A DNA stretch of 17,874 nucleotides from Methylotenera_A sp031399315 (GTDB lineage: Bacteria > Pseudomonadota > Gammaproteobacteria > Burkholderiales > Methylophilaceae), in NCBI GenBank assembly GCA_031399315.1, contig JANNOS010000126.1, positions 1 to 17,874 of the forward strand. Reading direction: 5' to 3'. Position numbers and translations under genes: made by a program. Positions 6,208 through 12,913 of this stretch are shown piece by piece. The notes under the pieces are model-generated. The model was not told the DNA's origin. It was given only the letters and a program-made list of their open reading frames with translations, and made no database searches. Each line of letters starts with the position of its first letter. Position 1 is the first letter of the stretch.

Positions 6208-6605
6208 GATAGGCTTACGATCTGCTTGCCGATTTTTTGCAGCTCTTGATTTAGCTTTTGCAGTTCAGCTACTGCGTCGAAGCTTTGCGAAGTGTTAGCG
6301 ATTTTGGCTATCTGATTGAGATTTGTGCCGATTTTATTGAGTTCAATGAGCGCCTGAGAGTTGATGGCTGGCACTGTATAAATTGGCTGGTTGATGCAAA
6401 TTCGTCTGATGAATTCGGGCTCTGAGATGTTTGCGGTTTCAGCTCTTGCTGCGAGCTTTTCGTATTCTGCTGGTGTGAAACCAGTTTTGATTTTGTAGCA
6501 ACGACGCTCGGCAGCGGTGAGGCAAGGGCGGCCACCGCGACGCTTCTTATTTATCGAGTTTCTGACTGTATGCTCAACTTCTGTTGTGACGTTTTGTGCT
6601 TCCAT
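6204..6605 (-). CDS. mobC: MobC-like relaxosome accessory protein
   Basis: This 133-residue protein has a basic start (KKRRGGRPCLTAAERR) followed by KTGFTPAEYEKLAARAETANISEPEFIRRICI, a ribbon-helix-helix-like DNA-binding pattern. It also contains LIELNKIGTNLNQIAKIAN, the signature of the bacterial mobilization protein family MobC, and ends in a helix (LQKLNQELQKIGKQIV). MobC proteins bind oriT and help melt it for the relaxase. The ATG at 6605 has AAGGAGC 8 nt upstream. It overlaps the relaxase start by 4 bp and is preceded by the structured intergenic region that I propose contains oriT. Confidence 0.82.
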   Translation of the reverse strand: MEAQNVTTEVEHTVRNSINKKRRGGRPCLTAAERRCYKIKTGFTPAEYEKLAARAETANISEPEFIRRICINQPIYTVPAINSQALIELNKIGTNLNQIAKIANTSQSFDAVAELQKLNQELQKIGKQIVSLS

Positions 6606-6628
6606 TTTTATTGCTCCTTGTTGTTAAT

Positions 6629-6662
6629 AAAAAAACCTAATCCAAACGAAGTGCAGGTTAGG
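6629..6662 (-). terminator. Intrinsic terminator after the coupling-protein gene
   Basis: On the minus strand CCTAACC (6662-6656) pairs with GGATTAGG (6643-6636, one bulged base) around a 12-nt loop, followed by seven T (6635-6629). It would end the coupling-protein transcript or attenuate reading into mobC. Its first bases (6660-6662) are also used by the larger fold at 6660-6731, so the two structures compete. Confidence 0.5.
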
Positions 6663-6731
6663 CAAGCCCACAAGCGAAGCGCTGTGGGGTTGTCAGGCCG
6701 AGTTCACTCGGCCTGACAACACAGCTTGCCT
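6660..6731. other. Three-way-junction fold between mobC and the coupling-protein gene; oriT candidate
   Basis: Three stems nest exactly. An outer stem AGGCAAG/CTTGCCT (6660-6666 with 6725-6731) encloses two hairpins: CCCACA-GCG/CGC-TGTGGG (6667-6688, one bulged A), and a perfect 14-bp stem with loop TTCA (6689-6720). Mobilizable elements often keep oriT, rich in inverted repeats, directly upstream of the mobC-relaxase operon, which is where this lies. A role as single-strand initiation site or RNA structure is the alternative. No nick consensus could be identified. Confidence 0.45.
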
Positions 6732-6756
6732 TTTAAGATTTATAGGCACCCCGAAC

Positions 6757-8838
6757 TCATTGCGTGTTTTCATGTTGATATTTCACTGGCTTTCTAGTGC
6801 GTCTTTTTGCTGCATGACTGACTATTGCTGTATCTGAATTTTGGGTTATCGGTGCCTGTAAATCATCTGCTTTTAGTGCTATTTCTAGTAACAGTGATGG
6901 TGCTCCCATTGCTTCCGCGACTACATGAATTGCGGTATTTTCTGCTGCTTCGCCGACTAATTCCTGCGCAACATCTTCTTTTTTTTGATCAGTTTCAAGT
7001 GGTTTTAGAGGCTCGCTAACTTGAAGTATTTGCAGCATTTCCTCATTCAAGCTGTCCGTTGCCTCGACTGCATGCGCAGTCTCAATAGGCTCAGTTTGCT
7101 GTTGTTCCAGCTCGACATTAGCAGCGACTGCACGCGTCGCTTCTGGCGCAACATCATCGCTAGAATGCTCTGATTTTGCCTTGGCTGGCGGTGTGGCTGG
7201 CCATGGCACGTGGGCAGGGCGTATATCAATGATTTTGGGGAAGTCAATTCTCAGTGCAAGTGCGTCTTTGCCAAGTCCCAAAAATAGCGATTCAATGTAG
7301 CCATTTTGCTTGCCGAACAGCTCAAGCTCAGAAGGTAATAAAACTGGCGTCATTGTCGGTTGCGAGTATGAGCTGCTTACATTGACTTGACCGCCGCCTT
7401 GGCCGCTCACGCTTTTAGTACGATATTGCACTTCGCGATCGCCGATTTGATCGCATACCCAACGTTGACTATCTGCGCCAACAACCTGTGGGAAAATTCT
7501 AAGACCGAAAAGCGCCGACCATTTTTGTAACTCTTCTTTATCGTAAATCTGCGATATTTGGGATGAGTCTTGAAAGCCAGCGAGGGTGTAAACGCCCTTG
7601 CTGCGCCCAATTTCATTGAGCTTGATGAACGACTCTAGTTTACGAAATTGCGGAATTTCGTCTAAGATCCAACCCAAGCTGCGCGTTTTAGACTCTGGAA
7701 ATTCAAGCGAAGCGATGTGATTTGTTGAATAGCTAATGATTGCGCGGCTGATTGCTGCGCCTAGCGCAGCATCGCGCTGATTCATCTGCACGATGATTCT
7801 TCTATTTTTCGTGTTATCGTCGTCAAGCCAGTCGCGGAAACTGAAACGCTTTTTACTGTCAATTTTTGACCAGGTGTAAGCAAGTCGTGTGATTGTCGAT
7901 GTGAAAGCCTTCAAGTTTTTTTCCATGCTTTGTGATGTCTTAGATTCGGGGTCTGCGAAGGTGGCCGCAGGTGGGTAGTCTTGTAATAAAAGCTTATGTA
8001 AATCAGACATTTCTAAGCATAAGCAATCGCTAAGCTCACTCCATGACCAGTCTTTACCGTGCGTTTTTTGTAAATGCACGATGATTCCGACTAAAATTAG
8101 TCTCGCAGCGTTAGACCAAAGCGGATCTGAGCTTTCTGCAACCAAGCCCTCGGCGAACGCTGCGGCATCTGGCTCATCTAACAGATCAAAGCCTAGCCAC
8201 CAATGCCTGCTGCGGGCGTCTGTGCTTGAGATTATGTATAAGCCGGCACTCATAGGCACCCAACGCGAATAATCGCCTTTAACAGGGTCAAAAATGACGA
8301 GCTTGTGATTTAATTCGATTAGTTTTAGAAGTAGCTGATTGATGAAAACAGTTTTACCGCCTCCCTGCGCACCACAGACCAAAAGCGACTTCAAGAGCTG
8401 GTCGCGGCTAATCGGCAAGTCTTTTAATATTTCAACGCCGTATGCGCTTTGCTTAAGCATTTTCTTGCATGCTAGCTCAGCTCTGCGCCGTGCTTCTTCG
8501 CCACGCCAAAGCTGGCGCCCTCTGACATGAATAATTGGGTCTATTAATCTGCCAAAAAATAACCAGCAGCCATAAACCGCGCCCAGCACAGCGGCGGCGG
8601 GTAGGGTGAAAGTTGGGATTGATTTGTACCAAAACTGTTGCGCAAACGGTAGATAGTTGGCTGTATCAACGATCAGCGCTTGTGCATGAAAAAAGAAGCT
8701 CTGCGGGAAAAGCGGCAGGGCGTCAACGACTTGCGCGCTCAAATACAGACTAGCACTGCCAAAAATGACCATCGTCGCGGCGGTGCCGCCGTAGTTGCGA
8801 TAGGGCTTGAGTGTACGCAAATCGGAGCGGTTGATCAT
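6757..8838 (-). CDS. Type IV coupling protein (TraD-like DNA-translocating ATPase)
   Basis: This 693-residue protein should link the relaxosome to a type IV secretion channel and pump DNA. It has two N-terminal TM helices (about 20-38 and 76-96), then the ATPase domain of the TraD/VirD4 class with Walker A GAQGGGKT (156-163), FDPVKGDYS just after, Walker B ILDE (391-394), and a conserved GRSKGVYTLAGFQDSSQ segment. Residues ~555-693 form an Ala/Glu-rich extension with a very basic end (KRRTRKPVKYQ), perhaps the relaxosome-contact tail. The start ATG at 8838 overlaps the stop of the small upstream gene by 4 bp. No VirB4-type ATPase or channel genes are seen, so this element probably brings its own coupling protein and relaxase but borrows the channel. 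Confidence 0.85.
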   Translation of the reverse strand: MINRSDLRTLKPYRNYGGTAATMVIFGSASLYLSAQVVDALPLFPQSFFFHAQALIVDTANYLPFAQQFWYKSIPTFTLPAAAVLGAVYGCWLFFGRLIDPIIHVRGRQLWRGEEARRRAELACKKMLKQSAYGVEILKDLPISRDQLLKSLLVCGAQGGGKTVFINQLLLKLIELNHKLVIFDPVKGDYSRWVPMSAGLYIISSTDARSRHWWLGFDLLDEPDAAAFAEGLVAESSDPLWSNAARLILVGIIVHLQKTHGKDWSWSELSDCLCLEMSDLHKLLLQDYPPAATFADPESKTSQSMEKNLKAFTSTITRLAYTWSKIDSKKRFSFRDWLDDDNTKNRRIIVQMNQRDAALGAAISRAIISYSTNHIASLEFPESKTRSLGWILDEIPQFRKLESFIKLNEIGRSKGVYTLAGFQDSSQISQIYDKEELQKWSALFGLRIFPQVVGADSQRWVCDQIGDREVQYRTKSVSGQGGGQVNVSSSYSQPTMTPVLLPSELELFGKQNGYIESLFLGLGKDALALRIDFPKIIDIRPAHVPWPATPPAKAKSEHSSDDVAPEATRAVAANVELEQQQTEPIETAHAVEATDSLNEEMLQILQVSEPLKPLETDQKKEDVAQELVGEAAENTAIHVVAEAMGAPSLLLEIALKADDLQAPITQNSDTAIVSHAAKRRTRKPVKYQHENTQ

Positions 8839-9023
8839 TGCTTATCCATTTCAGCCATTTTGTCTAAAATGAATTCCTCAAGCGCTCGACGAGATGGTGA
8901 GATTGGCGGTGCTTTACAAAAGTGAAGCAGGTAAGCATCCAGCGCAGCATTAGTGCCCATGGCATCTAATTGCACTTCCCACTTGTCGCTCATATCCTTC
9001 AATACTTCCATTTTTATTAACAT
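8835..9023 (-). CDS. Small hypothetical protein (62 aa) upstream of the coupling protein
   Basis: No family is recognised. The protein is soluble with a helical middle (WEVQLDAMGTNAALDAYLLH) and an acidic C-terminal helix (ALEEFILDKMAEMDKQ). It is accepted as real because AAAGGA precedes the ATG at 9023 with suitable spacing, its stop forms an ATGA overlap with the coupling-protein start, and its own start overlaps the stop of the 58-residue gene before it. An internal ATG at 9011 is possible but has no ribosome site. Confidence 0.65.
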   Translation of the reverse strand: MLIKMEVLKDMSDKWEVQLDAMGTNAALDAYLLHFCKAPPISPSRRALEEFILDKMAEMDKQ

Positions 9024-9193
9024 TTTTTTATATCCTTTACTTTTGCAATTAATCGATTAATAAAATTAGTCTTGCCGCCACTTTTTTTTGATAAAAGCAT
9101 ACCTCTTCGTATTGTCAACACTGATTTTCCTGCGTTTGTGCTTTCATCAAATTCAATATTTGACTCAGCCATTTTTTTCCAGAACTCATCCAT
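9017..9193 (-). CDS. Small hypothetical protein (58 aa), basic C terminus
   Basis: This frame starts at ATG 9193 (MDEFWKKMAESNIEFDEST) and ends at TAA 9017-9019. A strong ribosome site AAGGGAGC lies 6 nt upstream, and its end overlaps the start of the next gene by 7 bp, as in the rest of this compact operon. The first third is acidic; the rest is basic (LTIRRGMLLSKKSGGKTN), suggesting nucleic-acid binding. KKSGGKT resembles a P-loop only superficially. No function is assigned. Confidence 0.6.
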   Translation of the reverse strand: MDEFWKKMAESNIEFDESTNAGKSVLTIRRGMLLSKKSGGKTNFINRLIAKVKDIKKC

Positions 9194-9223
9194 TTTTCTG
9201 CTCCCTTATTTATTGATCAATTT

Positions 9224-9422
9224 TTAAGCGATGCGAACCTTAGAATCGCCATCTATTACGTATAAATGCACGTCTGACAAACCATACTGCCCCCCCGGGA
9301 CCGCCTTTAACTCGATAGTAGTTATTTTTACCCGCCTCGATGAAAACGGGGAAAGTTTCCCCATGCGGGGTTTGATGGTAATACTCGCTAGATTTTTTAA
9401 TACTCGCGTAGAGTTTGTTCAT
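9224..9422 (-). pseudogene. Small hypothetical gene (65 aa when restored) frameshifted in a G7 tract
   Basis: Translation starts at ATG 9422 behind a very good ribosome site (AAAAGGAGCAAGAAAA). As written it stops at 9240 after 60 residues with an odd tail (AVWFVRRAFIRNRWRF). Removing one base from the run of seven G on the coding strand (C7 at 9290-9296) instead gives GGPGGQYGLSDVHLYVIDGD and then SKVRIA, stopping at 9224-9226. That reads like a normal protein end. The restored 65-residue product has a beta-rich look (FPVFIEAGKNNYYRVKGG) and no recognised family. It is the first gene of the coupling-protein operon. A real mutation, a phase-variable tract and a sequencing slip are all possible. 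Confidence 0.6.
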
Positions 9423-9471
9423 TTTTCTTGCTCCTTTTCTAATTAGTTACTGTGTAATTGGGTGCATTAAT

Positions 9472-9500
9472 ATAATCTCACAATTCAAATCACATGTCAA
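9472..9500 (-). promoter_or_regulatory. Sigma-70 promoter for the coupling-protein operon
   Basis: On the minus strand a perfect -35 TTGACA (9500-9495) and a -10 GATTAT (9477-9472) are separated by 17 bp. They stand ~50 bp before the first start codon at 9422. The spacer contains two TGTGA boxes (TGTGATTTGAATTGTGA) that could bind a regulator. Confidence 0.55.
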
Positions 9501-10012
9501 GCATAAGTTATTGATTTAATAGAGTAAAATACTATTTATAAAGTGTATTTTTGAGGCGCTGTAAGGGGTTGTTTGCAGTTTGCATTGACTTTTTTGCACA
9601 TTATATTTTTTTAAAAATATGCTATTGGGTAACCATTTTTCTTACTGGTTTAACCATGCTGATAATTTAGTTACCCGAATGACATGGGGCTCTGCCCCAA
9701 ACCCCGCGCCTATGTAGACGGCGGGTCTTATCGACAAGCCTTGCATCGACATGCGTCTCGCAAAACTTCTCGAAGTCGCTACGCCATGAGTTGGGTTTTG
9801 TTTACAAAAAGACCGAGCCGCATACGCGAGTGTCTGCTATCAGTAATAAGCCCTTGACCTTAGCCTTGCGCGTGCGCAGGGCGTGGATGGGATGTAACAC
9901 CATCCCGACTGGTAGCGCGCACCTTAGGTGCGCTGGTTAGCGCGACGTTCAAGAAAAAGCCCGCGCTTGCGGGCTATGGTAAGCAGGGCTATTTAAAATG
10001 GTTATCTATTAC
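9501..10012. other. Gene-free hairpin-rich stretch, possible replication or transfer origin
   Basis: No convincing gene is seen. An AT-rich left part (9501-9625) is followed by GGGTAAC/GTTACCC (9627-9633 with 9670-9676), TGGGGC-TCT-GCCCCA (9685-9699), GGGATG/CATCCC (9889-9906) and GCGCACC-TTA-GGTGCGC (9917-9933). AT-rich DNA next to GC-rich hairpins, beside a small winged-helix gene, resembles an origin of replication or of transfer. No iteron array or nick site can be named. Confidence 0.35.
9954..9975 (-). terminator. Intrinsic terminator of the winged-helix gene
   Basis: On the minus strand AGCCCGC/GCGGGCT (9975-9969 with 9964-9958, loop AAGC) is followed by a T run at 9957-9954. It lies ~60 bp beyond the stop at 10035. 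A weaker stem TTACCG/CGGTAA (10013-10029) sits between them. Confidence 0.65.
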
Positions 10013-10034
10013 TTACCGTTTTCCGGTAATTGAG

Positions 10035-10520
10035 TTAAGCGGCTTTCAATGCTTGAATGAGAGCATTTTCAATTAATTGGTCTGTTAATAGGCCAGCACG
10101 TGTGGCGGTCTTCATTATCATGGCGGCAGCCTTCTTACGTTCATTTTGCCGATCCCTATAAAAGTCCAGCGATCTTACATTTGATACCCTTGCGACTGGT
10201 TTTTTATATGCGATACGATTTGTTAGCCAATATCTGTTTGAGTTGTAAGCTTTAAATTTCTTAATGACGTACCCAAGGGTAACAAGCTTGTTACAGCTGT
10301 CCACAGCTGCGGTGGAGCCGCACCCAATAGATTCAGCAATAAACTTATAAGAAGGCCAGGCATAGCCTTTAAAGTTACTCAATCTACCAAGCTCTGCATA
10401 GACTAGTTTATCGGTACTTGTTAGTCGTTTATCTTTTTTTACGAAGTCGGGCAAGATTGAAAAGGTGGTGCCATGTGTGGATATAAGTTGTTTAATGATT
10501 TGATCAAGATTTGATGACAT
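10035..10520 (-). CDS. Winged-helix protein (HTH_36-like), possible replication or control protein
   Basis: This 161-residue protein has a central winged-helix domain (about 28-100): DKLVYAELGRLSNFKGYAWP, SYKFIAESIGCGSTAAVDSC and NKLVTLGYVIKKFKAYNSNR. That fits the HTH_36 family common in plasmid and phage replication initiators and regulators. The C-terminal part is basic then helical (DRQNERKKAAAMIMKTATRAG). The ATG at 10520 is preferred over a GTG at 10547: the longer version would add MKKRKAGFF encoded inside a terminator hairpin. Upstream lie a consensus promoter and that hairpin, so expression is probably attenuated. As part of an integrated element it might allow brief autonomous replication or control excision; neither is shown. 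Confidence 0.7.
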   Translation of the reverse strand: MSSNLDQIIKQLISTHGTTFSILPDFVKKDKRLTSTDKLVYAELGRLSNFKGYAWPSYKFIAESIGCGSTAAVDSCNKLVTLGYVIKKFKAYNSNRYWLTNRIAYKKPVARVSNVRSLDFYRDRQNERKKAAAMIMKTATRAGLLTDQLIENALIQALKAA

Positions 10521-10521
10521 G

Positions 10522-10576
10522 AAAAAGCCCGCCTTCCGCTTTTTCACACTGCAATGTGAATTGACGAAAGGCGGGC
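10522..10576 (-). terminator. Terminator hairpin in the leader of the winged-helix gene (attenuator or sRNA end)
   Basis: On the minus strand GCCCGCCTT/AAGGCGGGC (10576-10568 with 10535-10527) encloses a second stem TTCACA/TGTGAA (10560-10555 with 10548-10543). TTTTT follows at 10526-10522, directly before the ATG at 10520. The only ribosome-site-like bases (GGCGGG) lie inside the stem, so the fold could block both elongation and translation. Confidence 0.65.
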
Positions 10577-10641
10577 GGGTGACACAGTTATGAATTTTTG
10601 CAGAAATTCAGTGGCCGCTTGCCTACTTAGATTTAATGCTT

Positions 10642-10670
10642 ATTATAGCAAAGTTGATGTGCGCTGTCAA
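10642..10670 (-). promoter_or_regulatory. Full-consensus sigma-70 promoter
   Basis: On the minus strand TTGACA (10670-10665), exactly 17 bp, then TATAAT (10647-10642). This is a perfect match in both boxes and spacing. The transcript should start near 10635 and meets the terminator at 10576-10522, giving an RNA of about 110 nt unless it reads through into the winged-helix gene. Confidence 0.85.
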
Positions 10671-10747
10671 GATTTATCGTTAATAATCAATGACTTGCTG
10701 GTATAATATTGATGAATGTCAATATAAACTACGATTTGAGCCTTATA

Positions 10748-12022
10748 TTACAAGCTATCCGCTCTTGCCTTAAGTGCCGAAATATCAGGCTGCCAGCCGC
10801 AATATTTTATCCAATTCATCAGCTTCACGCATTTTTCATTCATGTGCTCGACTGAAAAACTGTTGCGCGCGTAAACGGCATTATGTACGCCGCCACCGCT
10901 GCTGTGGCCAACATATTCGCAACGCTCATCAAATCCTACGCCGTTTTGTTTCAAGCAATCGACGACGGTTGAGCGGAATGAATGAAACACTTTTTTATCA
11001 CTATCAATGCCGACTTTTCGCTTGAACTCAGTGAAAAATTTTGATGCTTTTTTTGCTGGCAAACTGATCAAAAAGGTGCGTCCACGCTTCTTTTGTCTCT
11101 CAACAAAGTCCAGCAGGCCGATTTCAATGAGGTCTTGATGAATTGGTATTTTCCTCAGACTGGCCTTGTTTTTGTTGATCGTTTTGAAGTTTAGGATGTG
11201 AGTATTATTAGTATGTTCAAAAAAGCTAAGCTCAATGGTTGATATTTGCCCGATCCTTGCGCCAGTGTATAGCCCGAGCACTACTAGCCAAAAACGCGAA
11301 CTATGCAGGGTAGGGGCTTCGTCAAAAATGGCTTTAAGATCAGTGGCTGAAAAATAATCATAGTGCTCGTTCTCTGCATCTATAGACAGCGTGAGCGGTG
11401 CTTTTGCGTACCTGCGTTTACGATCAGCACAAAACTCTATGAACCCGCGAACAAAGCTCAATTCGCGCTTCACCGTTGCACGGGCGACTTGTTCAAGCCT
11501 TACATTTAGCCACTTATCTTCGATTTCATCTTCAAGATCGCTTGCCCCGATGTTGAAGTTTGCCCCGAGTTTTTGACTTAAAACAGCAAGCGTGCTGCGC
11601 GTCATATTTTTGGTTTTGTCAGCGATTGTAGATTTCTCAAGGTGAGGGTAATACTCAGCTAAAGCTTCGCCCAAGGTAATAGTGTGGCGGTTCTGAATGA
11701 CGCTCTGATAGCTATCATTAGCTTGAACGTGGCTGGTTGCAATAACTTTTACAGCTTCAAGCGCACTTGCGCGATCTGCGTCGTTGTCTTCTGTTTTTAT
11801 TGTGATTTCGCCAGTTATTGCATTAGTCGTTAACGACCAATCTTTGATTTTGTTCGGATTTATTGTCATGCACGCGAGTGTAGCATGTGCAATTGCCGCA
11901 GCCAATTTCGCTGTTGCTAAGTCTTTTGTTTTGAGTGAAATTCTGCGATTAATGCCGTCACGCTGTAAGCGTAGGTGATAGTAGCCGCTTGGGGCAATTT
12001 CGAGGTTTTTGATTTTTGTCAT
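10748..12022 (-). CDS. int: Tyrosine-type site-specific integrase of the element
   Basis: This 424-residue lambda-type integrase should insert and excise the element at the tRNA-Glu 3' end. An N-terminal arm-type DNA-binding region (about 8-45, GYYHLRLQRDGINRRISLKT) is followed by a SAM-like core-binding domain (about 115-205) and the catalytic domain. Catalytic residues are visible: R256 in TGARIGQI, H347 and R350 in HSFRST, H373 in GHSSGG and the nucleophile Y384 in AVYARN. It lies ~85 bp inside attR and reads away from it, the usual arrangement. No strong ribosome site precedes the ATG at 12022, and the start codon overlaps an inverted repeat (12022-12030 with 12064-12072) enclosing the arm-site repeats, so the integrase may repress its own gene. 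Confidence 0.92.
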   Translation of the reverse strand: MTKIKNLEIAPSGYYHLRLQRDGINRRISLKTKDLATAKLAAAIAHATLACMTINPNKIKDWSLTTNAITGEITIKTEDNDADRASALEAVKVIATSHVQANDSYQSVIQNRHTITLGEALAEYYPHLEKSTIADKTKNMTRSTLAVLSQKLGANFNIGASDLEDEIEDKWLNVRLEQVARATVKRELSFVRGFIEFCADRKRRYAKAPLTLSIDAENEHYDYFSATDLKAIFDEAPTLHSSRFWLVVLGLYTGARIGQISTIELSFFEHTNNTHILNFKTINKNKASLRKIPIHQDLIEIGLLDFVERQKKRGRTFLISLPAKKASKFFTEFKRKVGIDSDKKVFHSFRSTVVDCLKQNGVGFDERCEYVGHSSGGGVHNAVYARNSFSVEHMNEKCVKLMNWIKYCGWQPDISALKARADSL

Positions 12023-12072
12023 TAGTAAATGAATCAGTCTCGAAATCAGTCCCGATTTCTGATATTTACTAA
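12022..12072. promoter_or_regulatory. Integrase leader: inverted repeat around the right pair of arm-site repeats
   Basis: TTAGTAAAT (12022-12030) and its exact complement ATTTACTAA (12064-12072) enclose two AATCAGTC repeats at 12031 and 12043, 12 bp apart, as at the left end (1870 and 1882). The left half of the inverted repeat contains the second and third bases before and the end of the int start codon. Combined arm site and operator is the likely meaning. Confidence 0.5.
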
Positions 12073-12106
12073 CTATTTGTGCCTAAGTCCTTGATTTATA
12101 AGGATA

Positions 12107-12129
12107 TTTTGGCGTCCCCACGGGGATTC
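12107..12129 (-). repeat. attR: right copy of the 23-bp tRNA-Glu 3'-end repeat
   Basis: This is identical to 1792-1814 and one step closer to tRNA-Glu on its right side (GGATTCGA rather than GGATTCAG). For an integration of this polarity the tRNA body should continue to the right, but the following bases (CACTCGATATAAATATA) are not tRNA-like. The target tRNA was therefore lost, moved, or lies beyond another inserted segment. Confidence 0.72.
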
Positions 12130-12417
12130 GACACTCGATATAAATATATTTGGTAATGTTATATTTAATGCGGGTTGCAGGCCATTCTCTTATAAAAAAA
12201 TCTTTCAATAAGTGCCACTAATCAGTGTCATTCTTCCTAGGTTAATTAATTAAAATAAAAATGTAAATTTTCAGTCATTTATCACATGAATCCAATTTTC
12301 ATCTTTTCAACTTTCGCCACAAAACCAAGGTCATTAACCAATATATGAGCCAGTTAGAAGAAGAGGACAGAATAAACGAAGAATACAGATTAAATCAAGA
12401 AGCTGCAGATAGGCTCT
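12130..12417. other. AT-rich gene-free stretch right of attR
   Basis: I see no credible gene, RNA or strong structure here. A 25-codon frame (12345-12422, MSQLEEEDRINEEYRLNQEA) has no ribosome site and runs into the transposase remnant in another frame. It is probably debris of an earlier insertion. Confidence 0.5.
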
Positions 12418-12561
12418 TATAATGACTTCAAATACACAAGAGAGGAACTAAAAGCAGATATATTTGATTACATCGAAGTGTTTTATAATAGGAAACGTCG
12501 GCACAGTCATCTCAATCAACTAAGCCCGATGGTGTTCGAACAGTTACAAAACGGAACTTGA
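12418..12561 (+). pseudogene. IS3-family transposase (OrfB), C-terminal remnant
   Basis: The frame reads YNDFKYTREELKADIFDYIE then VFYNRKRRHSHLNQLSPMVF and EQLQNGT before TGA. This is the conserved C-terminal end of IS3-family OrfB (DDE) transposases: YIE.FYN..R.H..L...SP..FE. Only about 47 codons remain and there is no start or catalytic core. The bases right after it (TGTCTACAGAAACGGGTGAA) resemble an IS3-type terminal region, so the right end of the insertion sequence may be near 12590. A deletion has removed the rest. Confidence 0.75.
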
Positions 12562-12585
12562 AAAAATGTCTACAGAAACGGGTGA

Positions 12586-12798
12586 AGTCCCGTTGCAGAT
12601 GAAATTAACAAACGCGAAAAAGCCAAGCGCGCTGAGTTAGAAATACTAAAACGTCAGCAGCGAATCTATTATGATCCATTTTGCTTTCACCCTTACGGGT
12701 TTTTCCATATGGTGGCTATTATGGGCACAGATTCAGCTCACGACATGGATGGGGCGCTGGTTTTGGTCGTTCTTGGGGGTGCTGGCAGTGCTATGTAA
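12586..12798 (+). pseudogene. Truncated reading frame next to the IS remnant
   Basis: An open frame without a start codon runs from just after the IS3-like end: PVADEINKREKAKRAELEIL, then KRQQRIYYDPFCFHPYGFFH, MVAIMGTDSAHDMDG and a hydrophobic Gly-rich end (ALVLVVLGGAGSAM). The charged helix and clean tail look like true protein sequence, so it may be the 3' end of a gene cut by the insertion sequence. No family is recognised. Confidence 0.4.
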
Positions 12799-12913
12799 GA
12801 TCTAGGCTATAATTCAGCCTAACATTTATTCAAATGGCTATTCTTAACACCACAGTTTTTGAGGGCAAGGTCAAAAGGCTATACGTTAAGAGTAATAGTA
12901 TCCAAAGCTTTAT

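Noticed and set aside
9080..9110. P-loop ATPase motif in the 58-residue protein
   Set aside because: SKKSGGKT lacks the spacing to the first Gly of a Walker A motif and the protein is too small for the fold.
10521..10547. GTG start for the winged-helix gene
   Set aside because: The added residues are encoded by the arm of a terminator hairpin and there is no ribosome site before the GTG.
12107..12200. Intact tRNA-Glu gene at the right repeat
   Set aside because: Only the 3' end and part of the T-loop are present; no anticodon or D arm can be formed from the bases to the right.
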